The notes: a model not told the origin generated them from the sequence alone. A stretch of 64,000 nt of DNA from Salinisphaera dokdonensis (GCF_040361215.1 NZ_APND01000002.1:186001-250000); one strand, 5' to 3'. Counted from the stretch's first letter, positions 16,390 through 25,181 are shown. Made by a program: numbers and translations.

Positions 16390-18450
16390 TCAGGCCGCGG
16401 CCGTTTCTTCGGCTTCCGGCGTCCAGGCGGTGGTCGCCACCATGGTCAGCACGTCGTACTGGGCCACGACCTCGTCTTCCTGATTGGTCACTGTGGCGTC
16501 CCAGCGCACTTCGCCGTATTCAGTGTTCTCGCGCTTGGTCTTCTGCTTGCAGGTGAGCGCGACCTTGAGCGCGTCGCCCGGATAGGCCGGGGTCATGAAG
16601 CGCAGGTTGTCGACGCCGTAGTTGGCCAGCACCGGGCCCGGATTGGGCTCGACGAACAAGCCGGCCGCCAGCGACACGATGTAGTAGCCGTGGGCCACGC
16701 GGCCGTCGAAGAACGGGTTGGCCTTGGCGGCCTCCTCGTCCATATGCGCGTAGAAGGTGTCGCCGGTGAAATGGGCGAAATGCTCGATGTCCTCGAGGGT
16801 GATCTCGCGCGCATCGGTGAGAATCGCGTCGCCGATCTCGAGTTCGTCGAAATGCTTCTGGAACGGGTGGCGATCGGTTTGCTGGCGGCTGCCGCCGGGC
16901 AGCCAGTGGTCGATGACGCCGGCGAGCATGTCGGGCGAACCCTGCAATGCCGATCGCTGCATGTAATGAAATACCGCACGCATGCCGCCCAGTTCCTCGC
17001 CGCCGCCGGCACGTCCCGGGCCGCCGTGTACGAGCATCGGCATGGGCGAGCCGTGGCCGGTGGATTCCTTGGCACAGTCGCGATTCAGCACGAGCAGGCG
17101 GCCGTGATACGGCGCACAGCCAAGCGTCATCGCGCGGGCGAAATCGGTATCGTGCGTCACGACCGAGCCGACCAGGCTGCCGCCGCCCAGACGCGCCAGT
17201 TCGATGGCCTCGTCGGTGCTGTCATAGGCCATCACCGTGACCACCGGGCCAAAGGCCTCGATGGCGTGAATGTCCTTGTGCTCGAGTGGGGCATCGGCCG
17301 AGAGCACGACCGGGCCGACGAACGCGCCCTTTTCGGCGTCGGCATCGACGACATCGCATTGTGCCGGATCGCCGTAGACGATCTTCGCGCCCTGCTGCAG
17401 ATCGGCAATGCGCGCGCGCACCTCCTCGACCTGATCGCGGCTGGCGAGCGCCCCCATGGTCACGCCTTCGGCGTCCGGGTGGCCGACCACCACCTTGGCG
17501 AGCTTCTCGGCGAGCGCGTCGATGAAAGCCTGCTGATGTTCACGCGGCACGAGCACACGGCGGATGGCGGTACATTTCTGCCCGGCCTTGACCGTCATCT
17601 CGCGCATGGTCTCTTTCACGGCAAGCTTGAATTCGGGCGTTTCCGGGCCGGCATCGGGACCGAGGGCCAGGAAGTTGAGCGAATCGGCTTCCATGGAGAA
17701 CCGCGTGGCGTTCTCGACGATCGCCGGGTGCTGCTTGAGCTTGCGCCCGGTGGTCGCCGAGCCGGTGAAGGTGACCACGTCCTGACAGGTCACGTGCTCG
17801 AGCAGATCGCCCACACCGCCGCTGATCAGCTGCAGCGCGCCCTCCTCGATCAGGCCGGAATCGACAATCGCACGCACCATGTCCTCGGTGACGAACGCAG
17901 TCTGGGTGGCCGGTTTGACGATCGCCGGCAGGCCGGCGAGATAGTTGGCCGCGAACTTCTCCAACATGCCCCAGACCGGAAAGTTGAAGGCGTTGATATG
18001 CACGGCCACGCCTTCCAGCGACGTGCAGATATGCTGGCCGATGAAGCTGCCGTGGCGCGACATCGGTTCCGGATTGCCGTCGATGGCGAAGGTGGCGTTC
18101 GGAAGCTCTCGCCGGCCCTTGCTGGCATAAGTGAACAGCGTGCCGATGCCGCCGTCGATATCCACCCAGGAATCCGTTCGGGTGGCGCCGGTCGCGGTCG
18201 ACAACTTGTAGAAGCGCTCCTTGTCAGCCATCAGCGTCTGCGCCAGCGCCTTGAGCTGCAGCGCGCGCTGGTGGAAGGTCAGCGCCCGCAGCTTGGGACC
18301 GACCTGGGTGCGCGCATAGTCGAGCATGCCGGCGAAATCGATACCGTCGCTGGAGACGCGGGCGACCGGTTCGCCGGTCACGGCGTTCAACACGGTCTTG
18401 CCGCCTTCGCCGGTGACCCACTGGCCCTGGACGTAGCTGCTGGATTGCAT
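16390..18450 (-). CDS. paaZ: Oxepin-CoA hydrolase / semialdehyde dehydrogenase
   Basis: A 686-aa fused bifunctional enzyme. The N-terminal aldehyde dehydrogenase domain (about 1-520, catalytic Cys in GQKCTAIRR) oxidises the ring-opened semialdehyde. The C-terminal MaoC-like hydratase domain (about 540-680, catalytic Asp near 564 in FTGDTFYAH) opens oxepin-CoA. Both domains look intact. ATG 18450 has GAGGAG upstream. A 142-bp inverted-repeat element separates it from paaE, so its expression may depend on reading through that element. Confidence 0.96.
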   Translation of the reverse strand: MQSSSYVQGQWVTGEGGKTVLNAVTGEPVARVSSDGIDFAGMLDYARTQVGPKLRALTFHQRALQLKALAQTLMADKERFYKLSTATGATRTDSWVDIDGGIGTLFTYASKGRRELPNATFAIDGNPEPMSRHGSFIGQHICTSLEGVAVHINAFNFPVWGMLEKFAANYLAGLPAIVKPATQTAFVTEDMVRAIVDSGLIEEGALQLISGGVGDLLEHVTCQDVVTFTGSATTGRKLKQHPAIVENATRFSMEADSLNFLALGPDAGPETPEFKLAVKETMREMTVKAGQKCTAIRRVLVPREHQQAFIDALAEKLAKVVVGHPDAEGVTMGALASRDQVEEVRARIADLQQGAKIVYGDPAQCDVVDADAEKGAFVGPVVLSADAPLEHKDIHAIEAFGPVVTVMAYDSTDEAIELARLGGGSLVGSVVTHDTDFARAMTLGCAPYHGRLLVLNRDCAKESTGHGSPMPMLVHGGPGRAGGGEELGGMRAVFHYMQRSALQGSPDMLAGVIDHWLPGGSRQQTDRHPFQKHFDELEIGDAILTDAREITLEDIEHFAHFTGDTFYAHMDEEAAKANPFFDGRVAHGYYIVSLAAGLFVEPNPGPVLANYGVDNLRFMTPAYPGDALKVALTCKQKTKRENTEYGEVRWDATVTNQEDEVVAQYDVLTMVATTAWTPEAEETAAA

Positions 18451-18513
18451 GGCTGTGCTCCTCGAATCGTATGGGCGGCTCGCGGCGCCGCCGGAATCTT
18501 GTGTTGTGCTCTT

Positions 18514-18655
18514 AAAGAGGTTTACAGAACGTTGCGAGCGCGGTCAGTTCGGACACGCCGGGAGCGCAAAAAGCGCAACGTATAAGCAATACGTGAGCAT
18601 TTTGAGCACGGGACGGGTTCGAAATGACAAGCACAGTAGTTCTGTAGACCTCTTT
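18514..18655. repeat. MITE-like element with 17-bp terminal inverted repeats
   Basis: AAAGAGGTTTACAGAAC (18514-18530) is repeated in inverted form as GTTCTGTAGACCTCTTT (18639-18655), 16 of 17 matching. The 108 bp inside contain further small hairpins (GCGC arms about a T5 loop, and CGTAT/ATACG) and no ORF. The right arm abuts the paaE stop codon. It looks like a non-autonomous miniature transposon or a large transcript hairpin within the paa operon. No target duplication was identified. Confidence 0.6.
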
Positions 18656-19734
18656 CAGGTTTCGGCGTCGAAATCGATCACCACGTTGTCGGTCACCGGA
18701 AAGCTCTGGCAGCTGAGAATGAAGCCGCGTTCGACCTCGTAATCCTCGAGCGCGAAGTTGGTATCCATCTCGACCTCGCCTTGGACAAGCTTGCAGCGGC
18801 AGGTCGAGCACACGCCGGACTTGCAGGAGTACGGCAGTTCGATCGACTGCTCGAGCGCGGCGTCGAGCAAGTTTTCCTGGCCGCGGGCGAGATCGTATTC
18901 GTGGGTGCGCCCGTCGATGACGACCTTCACGCTCGCGCGATCGGTGGCATCGGTGACGACCGGCGCGTTGGCACGGGCCTGGGCCGCGGACTTGGTCGCG
19001 GCGAAGACCTCCATCTTGATCGTGTCCTTGGCCACGCCGCGTTCCATGAGCACGTCACGGGTGGCTTCCATCATGTCGAGTGGCCCGCATATAAAGGCGG
19101 CGTCAATATCCGACGGGTCGATCCAGTGCGTCAGCAGCTGTTCGACCTTGGCGCGGTCGATCCGGCCGTTGAACAGTTCGATATCGAGCTGTTCGCGGCT
19201 CATGATGTAGACCAGATTGAAGCGGCCGAGATAGCGGTCCTTGATATCCGAAAGTTCCTGGCGGAACAGCGTGCTGCCGGAGGCGCGGTTGCCATAGAAA
19301 AGCGTGAAGCGGCTGTTCGGCTCGGCCATGAGTGTGGTCTTGATGATCGACAGCAGCGGCGTGATCCCGCTGCCGGCGCCGAAGGCGACATAGTGCTTCT
19401 CGTGATCTTCGGAGAGCGCTAGATTGAAGCGCCCCGCCGGCGGCATGACTTCGATCGCCTCGCCGGCCGCCAGATTGTCGTTGACCCAGTTGGAGAACAG
19501 GCCGCCCTGCACGCGCTTGACCGCGACCCGCAGCTGCTCGTCCTGTACCGCCGAGCACACCGAATAGGAACGGCGCACTTCCTCGCCGTCGATCTCGGTG
19601 CGCAGGGTCAGGTACTGGCCCTGGGTATAGGCAAAGGTGTCGCGCAGCTCGCCCGGCACGTCGAAGGAGACCACCACCGCATCGCGGTTCTGTTTCTCGA
19701 CGGCGCTGACGGGCAATGAATGAAACTGGGGCAT
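18655..19734 (-). CDS. paaE: Phenylacetyl-CoA epoxidase reductase subunit
   Basis: A 359-aa electron-transfer subunit of the PaaABCE mono-oxygenase. An FAD/NAD(P)H ferredoxin-reductase module occupies about residues 1-240 (RRSYSVCS for FAD, GAGSGITPLLSI for nucleotide). A plant-type 2Fe-2S domain follows at about 265-355 with CKSGVCSTCRC and a distal CQSFP. It passes electrons from NAD(P)H to the di-iron PaaA. It begins 99 bp after paaD, across a tandem repeat, and its stop overlaps the edge of the MITE-like element. Confidence 0.95.
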   Translation of the reverse strand: MPQFHSLPVSAVEKQNRDAVVVSFDVPGELRDTFAYTQGQYLTLRTEIDGEEVRRSYSVCSAVQDEQLRVAVKRVQGGLFSNWVNDNLAAGEAIEVMPPAGRFNLALSEDHEKHYVAFGAGSGITPLLSIIKTTLMAEPNSRFTLFYGNRASGSTLFRQELSDIKDRYLGRFNLVYIMSREQLDIELFNGRIDRAKVEQLLTHWIDPSDIDAAFICGPLDMMEATRDVLMERGVAKDTIKMEVFAATKSAAQARANAPVVTDATDRASVKVVIDGRTHEYDLARGQENLLDAALEQSIELPYSCKSGVCSTCRCKLVQGEVEMDTNFALEDYEVERGFILSCQSFPVTDNVVIDFDAET

Positions 19735-19784
19735 GGCGTGCTACCTGAAGACGCGTGCAGGCTGGTAATGGCCTGGCTGAAAGC

Positions 19785-19846
19785 GGTTTGCCTGGAATGG
19801 CTTGCCTAAAAAGGTTTGCCTAGAACGGTTTGCCTAGAACGGTTTG
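19785..19846. repeat. 14-bp imperfect tandem repeat at the paaD 3' end
   Basis: GGTTTGCCTAGAAC is repeated head to tail: GGTTTGCCTGGAAT (19785), GGCTTGCCTAAAAA (19799), two perfect copies (19813 and 19827), then a partial GGTTTG (19841). The last copies cover the final codons and stop of paaD. Slipped-strand duplication is the simplest explanation. Confidence 0.85.
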
Positions 19847-20361
19847 AAATAGTCGAACGGCTCGGCACAGTCGAGACAGCGATGCAGCGCCTTGCAGGGC
19901 GTGGAGCCGAACTCGCTGACCCGCTCGGTGTGCTTCGAGCCACAGTGCGGACAGGTCTGCGGCAACACGTTGCGGCCGCTGCGGGTGATGCGACTGATGT
20001 CGATCACCTGGGTACCGGCGCTCTCGCCCGGCGGCGCGATGCCGTAGCCGCGCAGGTTTTCCTTGCCGCGCTCGCTCATCCAGTCCGTGGTCCAGGCCGG
20101 CGACAGCTGCACGTCGAGCCGTGCGTCATCGACGCCGTTTTCACGCAGGGCTTCGAGAATGTTGTCCTCGATCACCTGCATGGCCGGGCAGCCGGAATAG
20201 GTCGGCGTGATCGTGACCACGAGCTGTTCGTCCTCGAACCGAACATCGCGCACGATGCCGAGGTCGATCACCGACACCACCGGGATTTCCGGGTCCGGCA
20301 CGGCATCGAGCCACTGCCAGACATCATTGATATCGAAACGGGTTTGTTCGCTGACGGTCAT
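19834..20361 (-). CDS. paaD: Phenylacetyl-CoA epoxidase assembly protein PaaD
   Basis: A 175-aa protein with an N-terminal DUF59/MIP18-type domain (about 5-100, with DPEIPVVSVIDLG and TPTYSGCPA) and a C-terminal zinc-ribbon (CPHCGSKHTERVS then CLDCAEPF). PaaD is required for an active PaaABCE complex, probably in iron or Fe-S maturation. ATG 20361 follows GGAGG at 7 nt. It lies 23 bp after paaC. Confidence 0.93.
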   Translation of the reverse strand: MTVSEQTRFDINDVWQWLDAVPDPEIPVVSVIDLGIVRDVRFEDEQLVVTITPTYSGCPAMQVIEDNILEALRENGVDDARLDVQLSPAWTTDWMSERGKENLRGYGIAPPGESAGTQVIDISRITRSGRNVLPQTCPHCGSKHTERVSEFGSTPCKALHRCLDCAEPFDYFKPF

Positions 20362-20384
20362 GGCTAAGCCTCCGTGCCTCGCGG

Positions 20385-21143
20385 CTACCAGCGCGCGCCG
20401 GGATAGCTGCGCTGCAGATGCTGCATTTCGGCCAGCACATAACCCAGATGCTCGGTGTGCTCGCCATGCTTGCCGCCGCACTGCATGGGCTGATCGCCCG
20501 GCAGCTCCAGCGTGGCTTCTTCGAACAGCGCCTGCATGTGCGCGCGCCACGGTTCGTAGAGCGTGGCGACATCTACCGCGATGCCGGCCTCGACCAGCGC
20601 CTGCTCGGCTTCGGAGCTGCGGAACAGCTCGCCGGTATAGCGCCAGAGCTTGTCCACCGCGGCCTGGGTACGGCGATGGCTTTCCTCGGTGCCATCACCC
20701 AGACGCACGACCCAGTCGCCACTGCGTTCGACGTGGTACTGCACTTCCTTGATCGACTTGGCGGCGATATCGGCAATACGCGTATCGGTGGACTGCATCA
20801 AAGCCTGAAGCACGAAGAAATGCCAGACGTCGTAGAAACACTGGCGCACGATGGTGTGGCCGTAGTCCCCGTTGGGCTGCTCGACGAGCAGCACGTTGCG
20901 ATAGGCCGGCGCGTCGCGCAGGAACGCGAGTGTGTCCTCGTCGGCGTCGGCGCCCTTGATCTCGGCCGCGTAAGACAGCCAGAACCGGGCCTGGCCGATC
21001 AGGTCCAGCGCCACGTTGCTCATGGCGATGTCCTCTTCCAGCGCCGGGCCGTGGCCGCAGAGCGCGGCCAGCCGCTGGCCCAGGATCAGATCGCTGTCGC
21101 CGAGCTGCAGCAGGTATTCGTAGCGTGCTTCGTCCAGAGTCAT
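20385..21143 (-). CDS. paaC: Phenylacetyl-CoA epoxidase structural subunit PaaC
   Basis: A 252-aa ferritin-like four-helix protein that pairs with PaaA in the epoxidase but lacks a working di-iron centre in known homologues. The start is ATG 21143 (MTLDEARYEYLL); the open frame extends upstream but overlaps paaB. It is separated from paaB by 11 bp, as in other paa operons. Confidence 0.93.
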   Translation of the reverse strand: MTLDEARYEYLLQLGDSDLILGQRLAALCGHGPALEEDIAMSNVALDLIGQARFWLSYAAEIKGADADEDTLAFLRDAPAYRNVLLVEQPNGDYGHTIVRQCFYDVWHFFVLQALMQSTDTRIADIAAKSIKEVQYHVERSGDWVVRLGDGTEESHRRTQAAVDKLWRYTGELFRSSEAEQALVEAGIAVDVATLYEPWRAHMQALFEEATLELPGDQPMQCGGKHGEHTEHLGYVLAEMQHLQRSYPGARW

Positions 21144-21154
21144 GGCCGCCCCGC

Positions 21155-21439
21155 TCAGATGTGCTCGACGCCGTCGGGCATCGGGAAGAAAGTCGGATGG
21201 CGATAGACCTTGCTGCGGGCCGGCTCGTAGAGCGGCTCGCGATCGCCCGGGCTGCTGGCCGTGATCTGCTCCGCCGGCAGCACCCAGATGCTCACGCCCT
21301 CGTTGCGGCGCGTGTACACGTCGCGGGCGTTCTTGATCGCCATCTCGGCATCCGGCGCGTGCAGGCTGCCGACATGCTTGTGCGACAGGCCGTGCTGGCT
21401 GCGAATGAAGATTTCCCACAGGGGCCAGTTGTTTTTCAT
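21155..21439 (-). CDS. paaB: Phenylacetyl-CoA epoxidase subunit PaaB
   Basis: A 94-aa small subunit starting MKNNWPLWEIFIRSQ, an almost invariant PaaB opening, with SHKHVGSLHAPD and WVLPAEQI. It bridges PaaAC heterodimers and is needed for activity. ATG 21439 has AGGAG 9 nt upstream. The gene is easily missed because a longer open frame overlaps it in another phase. Confidence 0.95.
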   Translation of the reverse strand: MKNNWPLWEIFIRSQHGLSHKHVGSLHAPDAEMAIKNARDVYTRRNEGVSIWVLPAEQITASSPGDREPLYEPARSKVYRHPTFFPMPDGVEHI

Positions 21440-21459
21440 GTCGATATTCTCCTGTGGGC

Positions 21460-22455
21460 TCAGGCCGCTGCGGCTTCGCGGCGACGGGCCTGTTTCTCGG
21501 CGTGGGCGGCCGCGGCTTCGCGTACCCAGGCGCCACCCTCGTGGGCGTCGATACGCGCCTGCAGACGTTCCTGATTGCAGGGGCCATAGCCCTTGAGCAC
21601 GTTCCAGAACTCGTCCCAATCCGGCTCGCCGAAATCGTAGTGGCCCGTTTCCTCGTTCCACTTCAGATCGGGATCGGGAATGGTCAGGCCAAGGAAATCG
21701 GCCTGCGGCACGGTCTGGTCGATGTACTTCTGACGCAGTTCGTCGTTGGTGAACAGCTTGATCTTCCACTGCATGGACTGAGCGGTGTTCACCGAATCGG
21801 CGTCACGCGGGCCGTGCATCATCACGGACGGCCACCACCAGCGATTGAGCGCGTCCTGGGCCATATCTTTTTGTTCCTGCGTGCCGGTGCATAGCTTGTG
21901 CAGGATGTCGAAGCCCTGGCGCTGGTGGAAACTCTCTTCCTTGCACACGCGCACCATCGCGCGGGCATAGGGGCCGTAGGAGCAACGACAGATCGGGATC
22001 TGGTTGATGATCGCCGCGCCGTCGACCAGCCAGCCGATCGCACCGATATCGGCCCAGGTCAGCGTCGGGTAGTTGAAGATCGACGAATACTTGGCCTTGC
22101 CGGAGAGCAGGTCGGCCTGCATGTCGTCACGCGAAGCGCCCAGCGTTTCCGCAGCGCTGTACAGATACAGGCCGTGACCGGCTTCGTCCTGCACCTTGGC
22201 CAGCAGGATCAGCTTACGTTCGAGCGTGGGCGCACGCGTGAGCCAGTTGCCTTCCGGCAGCTGGCCGACGATTTCGGAATGCGCATGCTGGGAGATCTGG
22301 CGTACCAGCGTCTTGCGATAGGCATCCGGCATCTCGTCCTTGGGCTCGATCTTGATGCCTTCATCGATACGTGCCTGAAAGGCCGCCTCTTCCGGCGCCA
22401 TTTCATCGGTGCTGCGCACGCGCTTGGCGCCGGTGTCTACGTTCTGTGCATACAT
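21460..22455 (-). CDS. paaA: Phenylacetyl-CoA epoxidase catalytic subunit PaaA
   Basis: A 331-aa di-iron oxygenase that epoxidises the ring of phenylacetyl-CoA. The carboxylate/His metal motif is visible in KVQDEAGHG and again in CKEESFHQRQG, and the core FNYPTLTWADIG is conserved. ATG 22455 (MYAQNVDTG) is the start; the frame upstream runs into the promoter. It is the first gene of the operon, about 100 bp downstream of the predicted promoter. Confidence 0.96.
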   Translation of the reverse strand: MYAQNVDTGAKRVRSTDEMAPEEAAFQARIDEGIKIEPKDEMPDAYRKTLVRQISQHAHSEIVGQLPEGNWLTRAPTLERKLILLAKVQDEAGHGLYLYSAAETLGASRDDMQADLLSGKAKYSSIFNYPTLTWADIGAIGWLVDGAAIINQIPICRCSYGPYARAMVRVCKEESFHQRQGFDILHKLCTGTQEQKDMAQDALNRWWWPSVMMHGPRDADSVNTAQSMQWKIKLFTNDELRQKYIDQTVPQADFLGLTIPDPDLKWNEETGHYDFGEPDWDEFWNVLKGYGPCNQERLQARIDAHEGGAWVREAAAAHAEKQARRREAAAA

Positions 22456-22546
22456 GGCTCGCACTCCCGCCTTTGGAAAGGCTTGTTGGTTGTCACGCGT
22501 TCCGTCGCGGAACCGCGTCCGCGGCAGCGCCAACGCCGCCACGTCC

Positions 22547-22586
22547 TGATACAAATCAATCTACACGGTATCGCATTTTGTATCAA
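22547..22586 (-). promoter_or_regulatory. paaA promoter overlapped by a candidate PaaX operator
   Basis: On the minus strand TTGATA (22586-22581) and TAGATT (22563-22558) form a sigma-70 promoter with 17-bp spacing. The perfect palindrome TGATACAAA (22547-22555) / TTTGTATCA (22577-22585) covers the -35 and the area just after the -10. Its core is TGATAC-N27-GTATCA. Palindromes with 27-nt spacing are known for PaaX in other bacteria. The rest of the 368-bp gap (22587-22823) shows only a weak hairpin AAAGC/GCTTT (22756-22768) that might end the paaX transcript. Confidence 0.75.
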
Positions 22587-22823
22587 ATAAATATTGTGCG
22601 CGGGCGAGTGTGATGCAGCGTCTCGCAGATCACTGGTTCGGAATGATTTATTCGGTATATGCCGTTAGTTACAAGACAGAGGGAAGCTGCCCACGGCGGC
22701 GATTTCGACGAATCGCGCCCGTCTGAAACGCGATCGTTGCGCGTCGCGATACAGTAAAGCCGGGCTTTGTAGAAAGCTGTGTCTGTTTTTCTGCGCTCTA
22801 CGGGGCCAGCACAGCCCTGGCGT

Positions 22824-23744
22824 CTAGAGGCCGCCGAAACGCTCGAAGAAATAGGCGGCCGGTTCCGGCAGAGGGCCGTCGGCCGTCTCCAGCACCTCGC
22901 CGAGATAGGCCTCGGCCTGGCGATACGTCGCGCGATAGAGATTGCGACACAGCAGGCGCGCCGCCGCACCGTGCCAATCGCCCGGCAGGACGTCGTCCGG
23001 CAATTGGGGATCTCGCAGGAGCAGGCGCCGGATCTCGTGAATCAACAGCGTGCGAATGAGAAAAGCATCCTGCGGGGCGAGCGTTGCCCTGCCCTCGACA
23101 GCCCGCCAGACCGGCCGAAAGCGATCGAGAAAATCCGCGTAGTGCACGCCGAGCGCTTCGAGATTCCAGCACTCGCGCACCAGCCGGTTGAGCGGCGCCG
23201 ACGTAGGCAGGCCTTCGTTGCGCGCGCGCATGAGCACCACGCGTCGTTGCAAATCGAGATCCTGGAGCACGGAGGTCAGCGCAGCCCGTGGCGGCATCGG
23301 GTGCGCCAGCATATCGCTCGAAAAAGCGCCAAAGCCCAGCGTGGACAACTCCTTGCGCAACGTCTCGCGCTTGCGCTGTGGCACCTGCGCGGTCAGCACC
23401 AGCGTCCACTCGCCATCCCAGGACACCCGCGGCTCGCTGTAGACCCGCTCGTAGGCGCGCTCGAAACTGCGCCAACCGCTGCGGGTGAGACTGTAGTAGC
23501 TGCGCCGGCCGATCTGCTCCGAGCTCAACCAGCCTTCCTTAGATAACCGATACACCGACGTGCGAACCAGCCGCTCGTTCAAGCCCAGCGGCTCGAGCAG
23601 CTTGATGAGACTGCCCAGCCAGACCGTGCCGCCCCGCGGTGCAATGGCATCGCCATAGACCGAGATGATCAGCGACGTCGCACGCAGCGATCGCCGGCTA
23701 CGGAAATCTTCGATCAGCGTATCGACGGGTCGGGATCGGGCCAA
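22824..23744 (-). CDS. paaX: Phenylacetate-responsive repressor PaaX
   Basis: A 306-aa GntR-like winged-helix repressor that responds to phenylacetyl-CoA. The N-terminal helix-turn-helix is at about residues 20-85 (LGSLIKLLEPLGLNERLVRTSVYRL segment region), followed by the PaaX central domain (SWDGEWTLV, about 110) and the C-terminal domain. No ATG or GTG fits; TTG 23744 with GGAGAA 8 nt upstream gives the expected family length. It lies between the liv operon terminator and the paaA promoter. Confidence 0.9.
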   Translation of the reverse strand: MARSRPVDTLIEDFRSRRSLRATSLIISVYGDAIAPRGGTVWLGSLIKLLEPLGLNERLVRTSVYRLSKEGWLSSEQIGRRSYYSLTRSGWRSFERAYERVYSEPRVSWDGEWTLVLTAQVPQRKRETLRKELSTLGFGAFSSDMLAHPMPPRAALTSVLQDLDLQRRVVLMRARNEGLPTSAPLNRLVRECWNLEALGVHYADFLDRFRPVWRAVEGRATLAPQDAFLIRTLLIHEIRRLLLRDPQLPDDVLPGDWHGAAARLLCRNLYRATYRQAEAYLGEVLETADGPLPEPAAYFFERFGGL

Positions 23745-23832
23745 GATGCGTTCTCCGCACGGGTCGGTCGAACCGCCACGCGACAGGAATCGGCCGAGCC
23801 ACCGGCTACGGGCGCCTGCACACGCGCGGCAT

Positions 23833-23863
23833 AAAAATGCCCGCGAAGCATGGTTCGCGGGCA
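23833..23863 (-). terminator. Terminator after the liv operon
   Basis: The arms TGCCCGCGAA (23838-23847) and TTCGCGGGCA (23854-23863) form a 10-bp stem with a 6-nt loop. In minus-strand RNA they are followed by a run of five U (23837-23833). It lies 90 bp after the binding-protein gene and before paaX. Confidence 0.85.
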
Positions 23864-23953
23864 CTGTATCGCCCTGATTCTAGGGCCTGCGGGTGTTTCA
23901 TGCGACCGAGCAGGAGTTAGCCCCGCCTTCCCGGCGCGCCGAAACACGGCGCG

Positions 23954-25108
23954 TCAGTCGATCAACGTCCAGGCGCCGTCATGAATCTCGAGCATGCGGA
24001 ATGCCGACAGGTCGAGACCCATGTGGTCGTCTGCGCTCATATTGAACACGCCGCCCACGCCGACGAAACCGTCGGTCTTTTCGATCTCGTCGCGGATCGC
24101 CGAGCGGTCGGTGCTGCCGGCGGCCTCAATCGCCTTAACCGCGATCATCAGGCCATCGTAGGCATGACCGCCGAACTGCGAGATCGACTCGTTGAAGGTG
24201 CTTTCGTACTCCTGCTTGTACGCCATCGCGACGTCCTTCTGCGGGTCACCGTCGGGCAGCTTCGACGCCACCAGCAACGCACCGGCGGGCAGGCGTACGC
24301 CTTCGGCCGCATCACCGGCGAGTTCGATGTATTTCTCCGACGCCACGCCGTGCGACTGGTAGAACGGCAGGTCCAGACCCAGCTGGCTGTAGTTGCGGGT
24401 CACGATCGCCGGCCCCTGGCCGAAGCCGAAGTTCAGAATCGCCTGCACACCGCTCGTATTGGCGATATTGGTGAGCTGGGCGGTCATGTCTGTGTCGCTG
24501 TTGTTATAGCTTTCGTCCGCTACGATCTCGATATCGAACTCGGAGGCGGCTTCCAGCGTCTGGGTACGGCCCGACTGGCCGAAACCGCCGGAACCCGAGA
24601 TCAGCCCGACCTTGGTGAAACCGCGATCCTGCATGTCCTTGAGGATCTTGCGTGCCGCCATGCGATCGGTATGTGGCGTCTTGAACACCCATTTCTTGAC
24701 CGGATCGATGATCGGGATACCGCCGGCCAGCGAGATCATCGCGATACGCGAACGCTCGACCAGCGGTACGGCTGCCATGGTGGTGCCAGTGGTGCTGCCG
24801 CCCACAATCACGTCGACCCGGTCGGAGTTGATCAGGCGCTTGACGAAGGTGCGCGCCTTGCCGGCGTTGCCGGAGGTGTCGTAATGCACCAGTTCGAGCG
24901 GGCGACCCAGTACGCCGCCGTCGTCGTTGATCTTGCCGACCCAGTGCTCAAGCGTCTTGAGTTCCGGATCACCGAGAAACGAAGCCGGCCCGGTCACGGA
25001 CAGGAAGGTACCGATCTTGATCGGCTTGCCATCGGGCGCGGCGAAGGCGGCCCCGCTGGCGGTCACGAGTGCGAGCAGCAGCGCTGCCCCTATTTTTTTA
25101 ATTCGCAT
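23954..25108 (-). CDS. Periplasmic binding protein of a Liv-type ABC transporter
   Basis: A 384-aa type I periplasmic binding protein of the branched-chain amino acid / aromatic acid family (LivK-like). The signal peptide is residues 1-23 (ending AFA), followed by IKIGTFLSVTGPASFLGDPE and two alpha/beta lobes. It is the last gene of the liv operon. Ligand cannot be read from sequence. The adjacent paaX and a shared operator upstream of livH suggest phenylacetate or a related aromatic acid rather than an amino acid. Confidence 0.88.
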   Translation of the reverse strand: MRIKKIGAALLLALVTASGAAFAAPDGKPIKIGTFLSVTGPASFLGDPELKTLEHWVGKINDDGGVLGRPLELVHYDTSGNAGKARTFVKRLINSDRVDVIVGGSTTGTTMAAVPLVERSRIAMISLAGGIPIIDPVKKWVFKTPHTDRMAARKILKDMQDRGFTKVGLISGSGGFGQSGRTQTLEAASEFDIEIVADESYNNSDTDMTAQLTNIANTSGVQAILNFGFGQGPAIVTRNYSQLGLDLPFYQSHGVASEKYIELAGDAAEGVRLPAGALLVASKLPDGDPQKDVAMAYKQEYESTFNESISQFGGHAYDGLMIAVKAIEAAGSTDRSAIRDEIEKTDGFVGVGGVFNMSADDHMGLDLSAFRMLEIHDGAWTLID

Positions 25109-25181
25109 AACGTCTCCTTGGTTTCTCCCACCTTGCGCATGGCCGACTGTCGCCAGCCTTATCTATTCGTTCTGTTCGGCG

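Noticed and set aside
15772..18585. 937-codon open frame on the plus strand opposite paaZ and paaG
   Set aside because: It is antisense to clearly conserved genes, its product is rich in His, Arg, Gly and Asp without any domain, and it is a by-product of high GC content.
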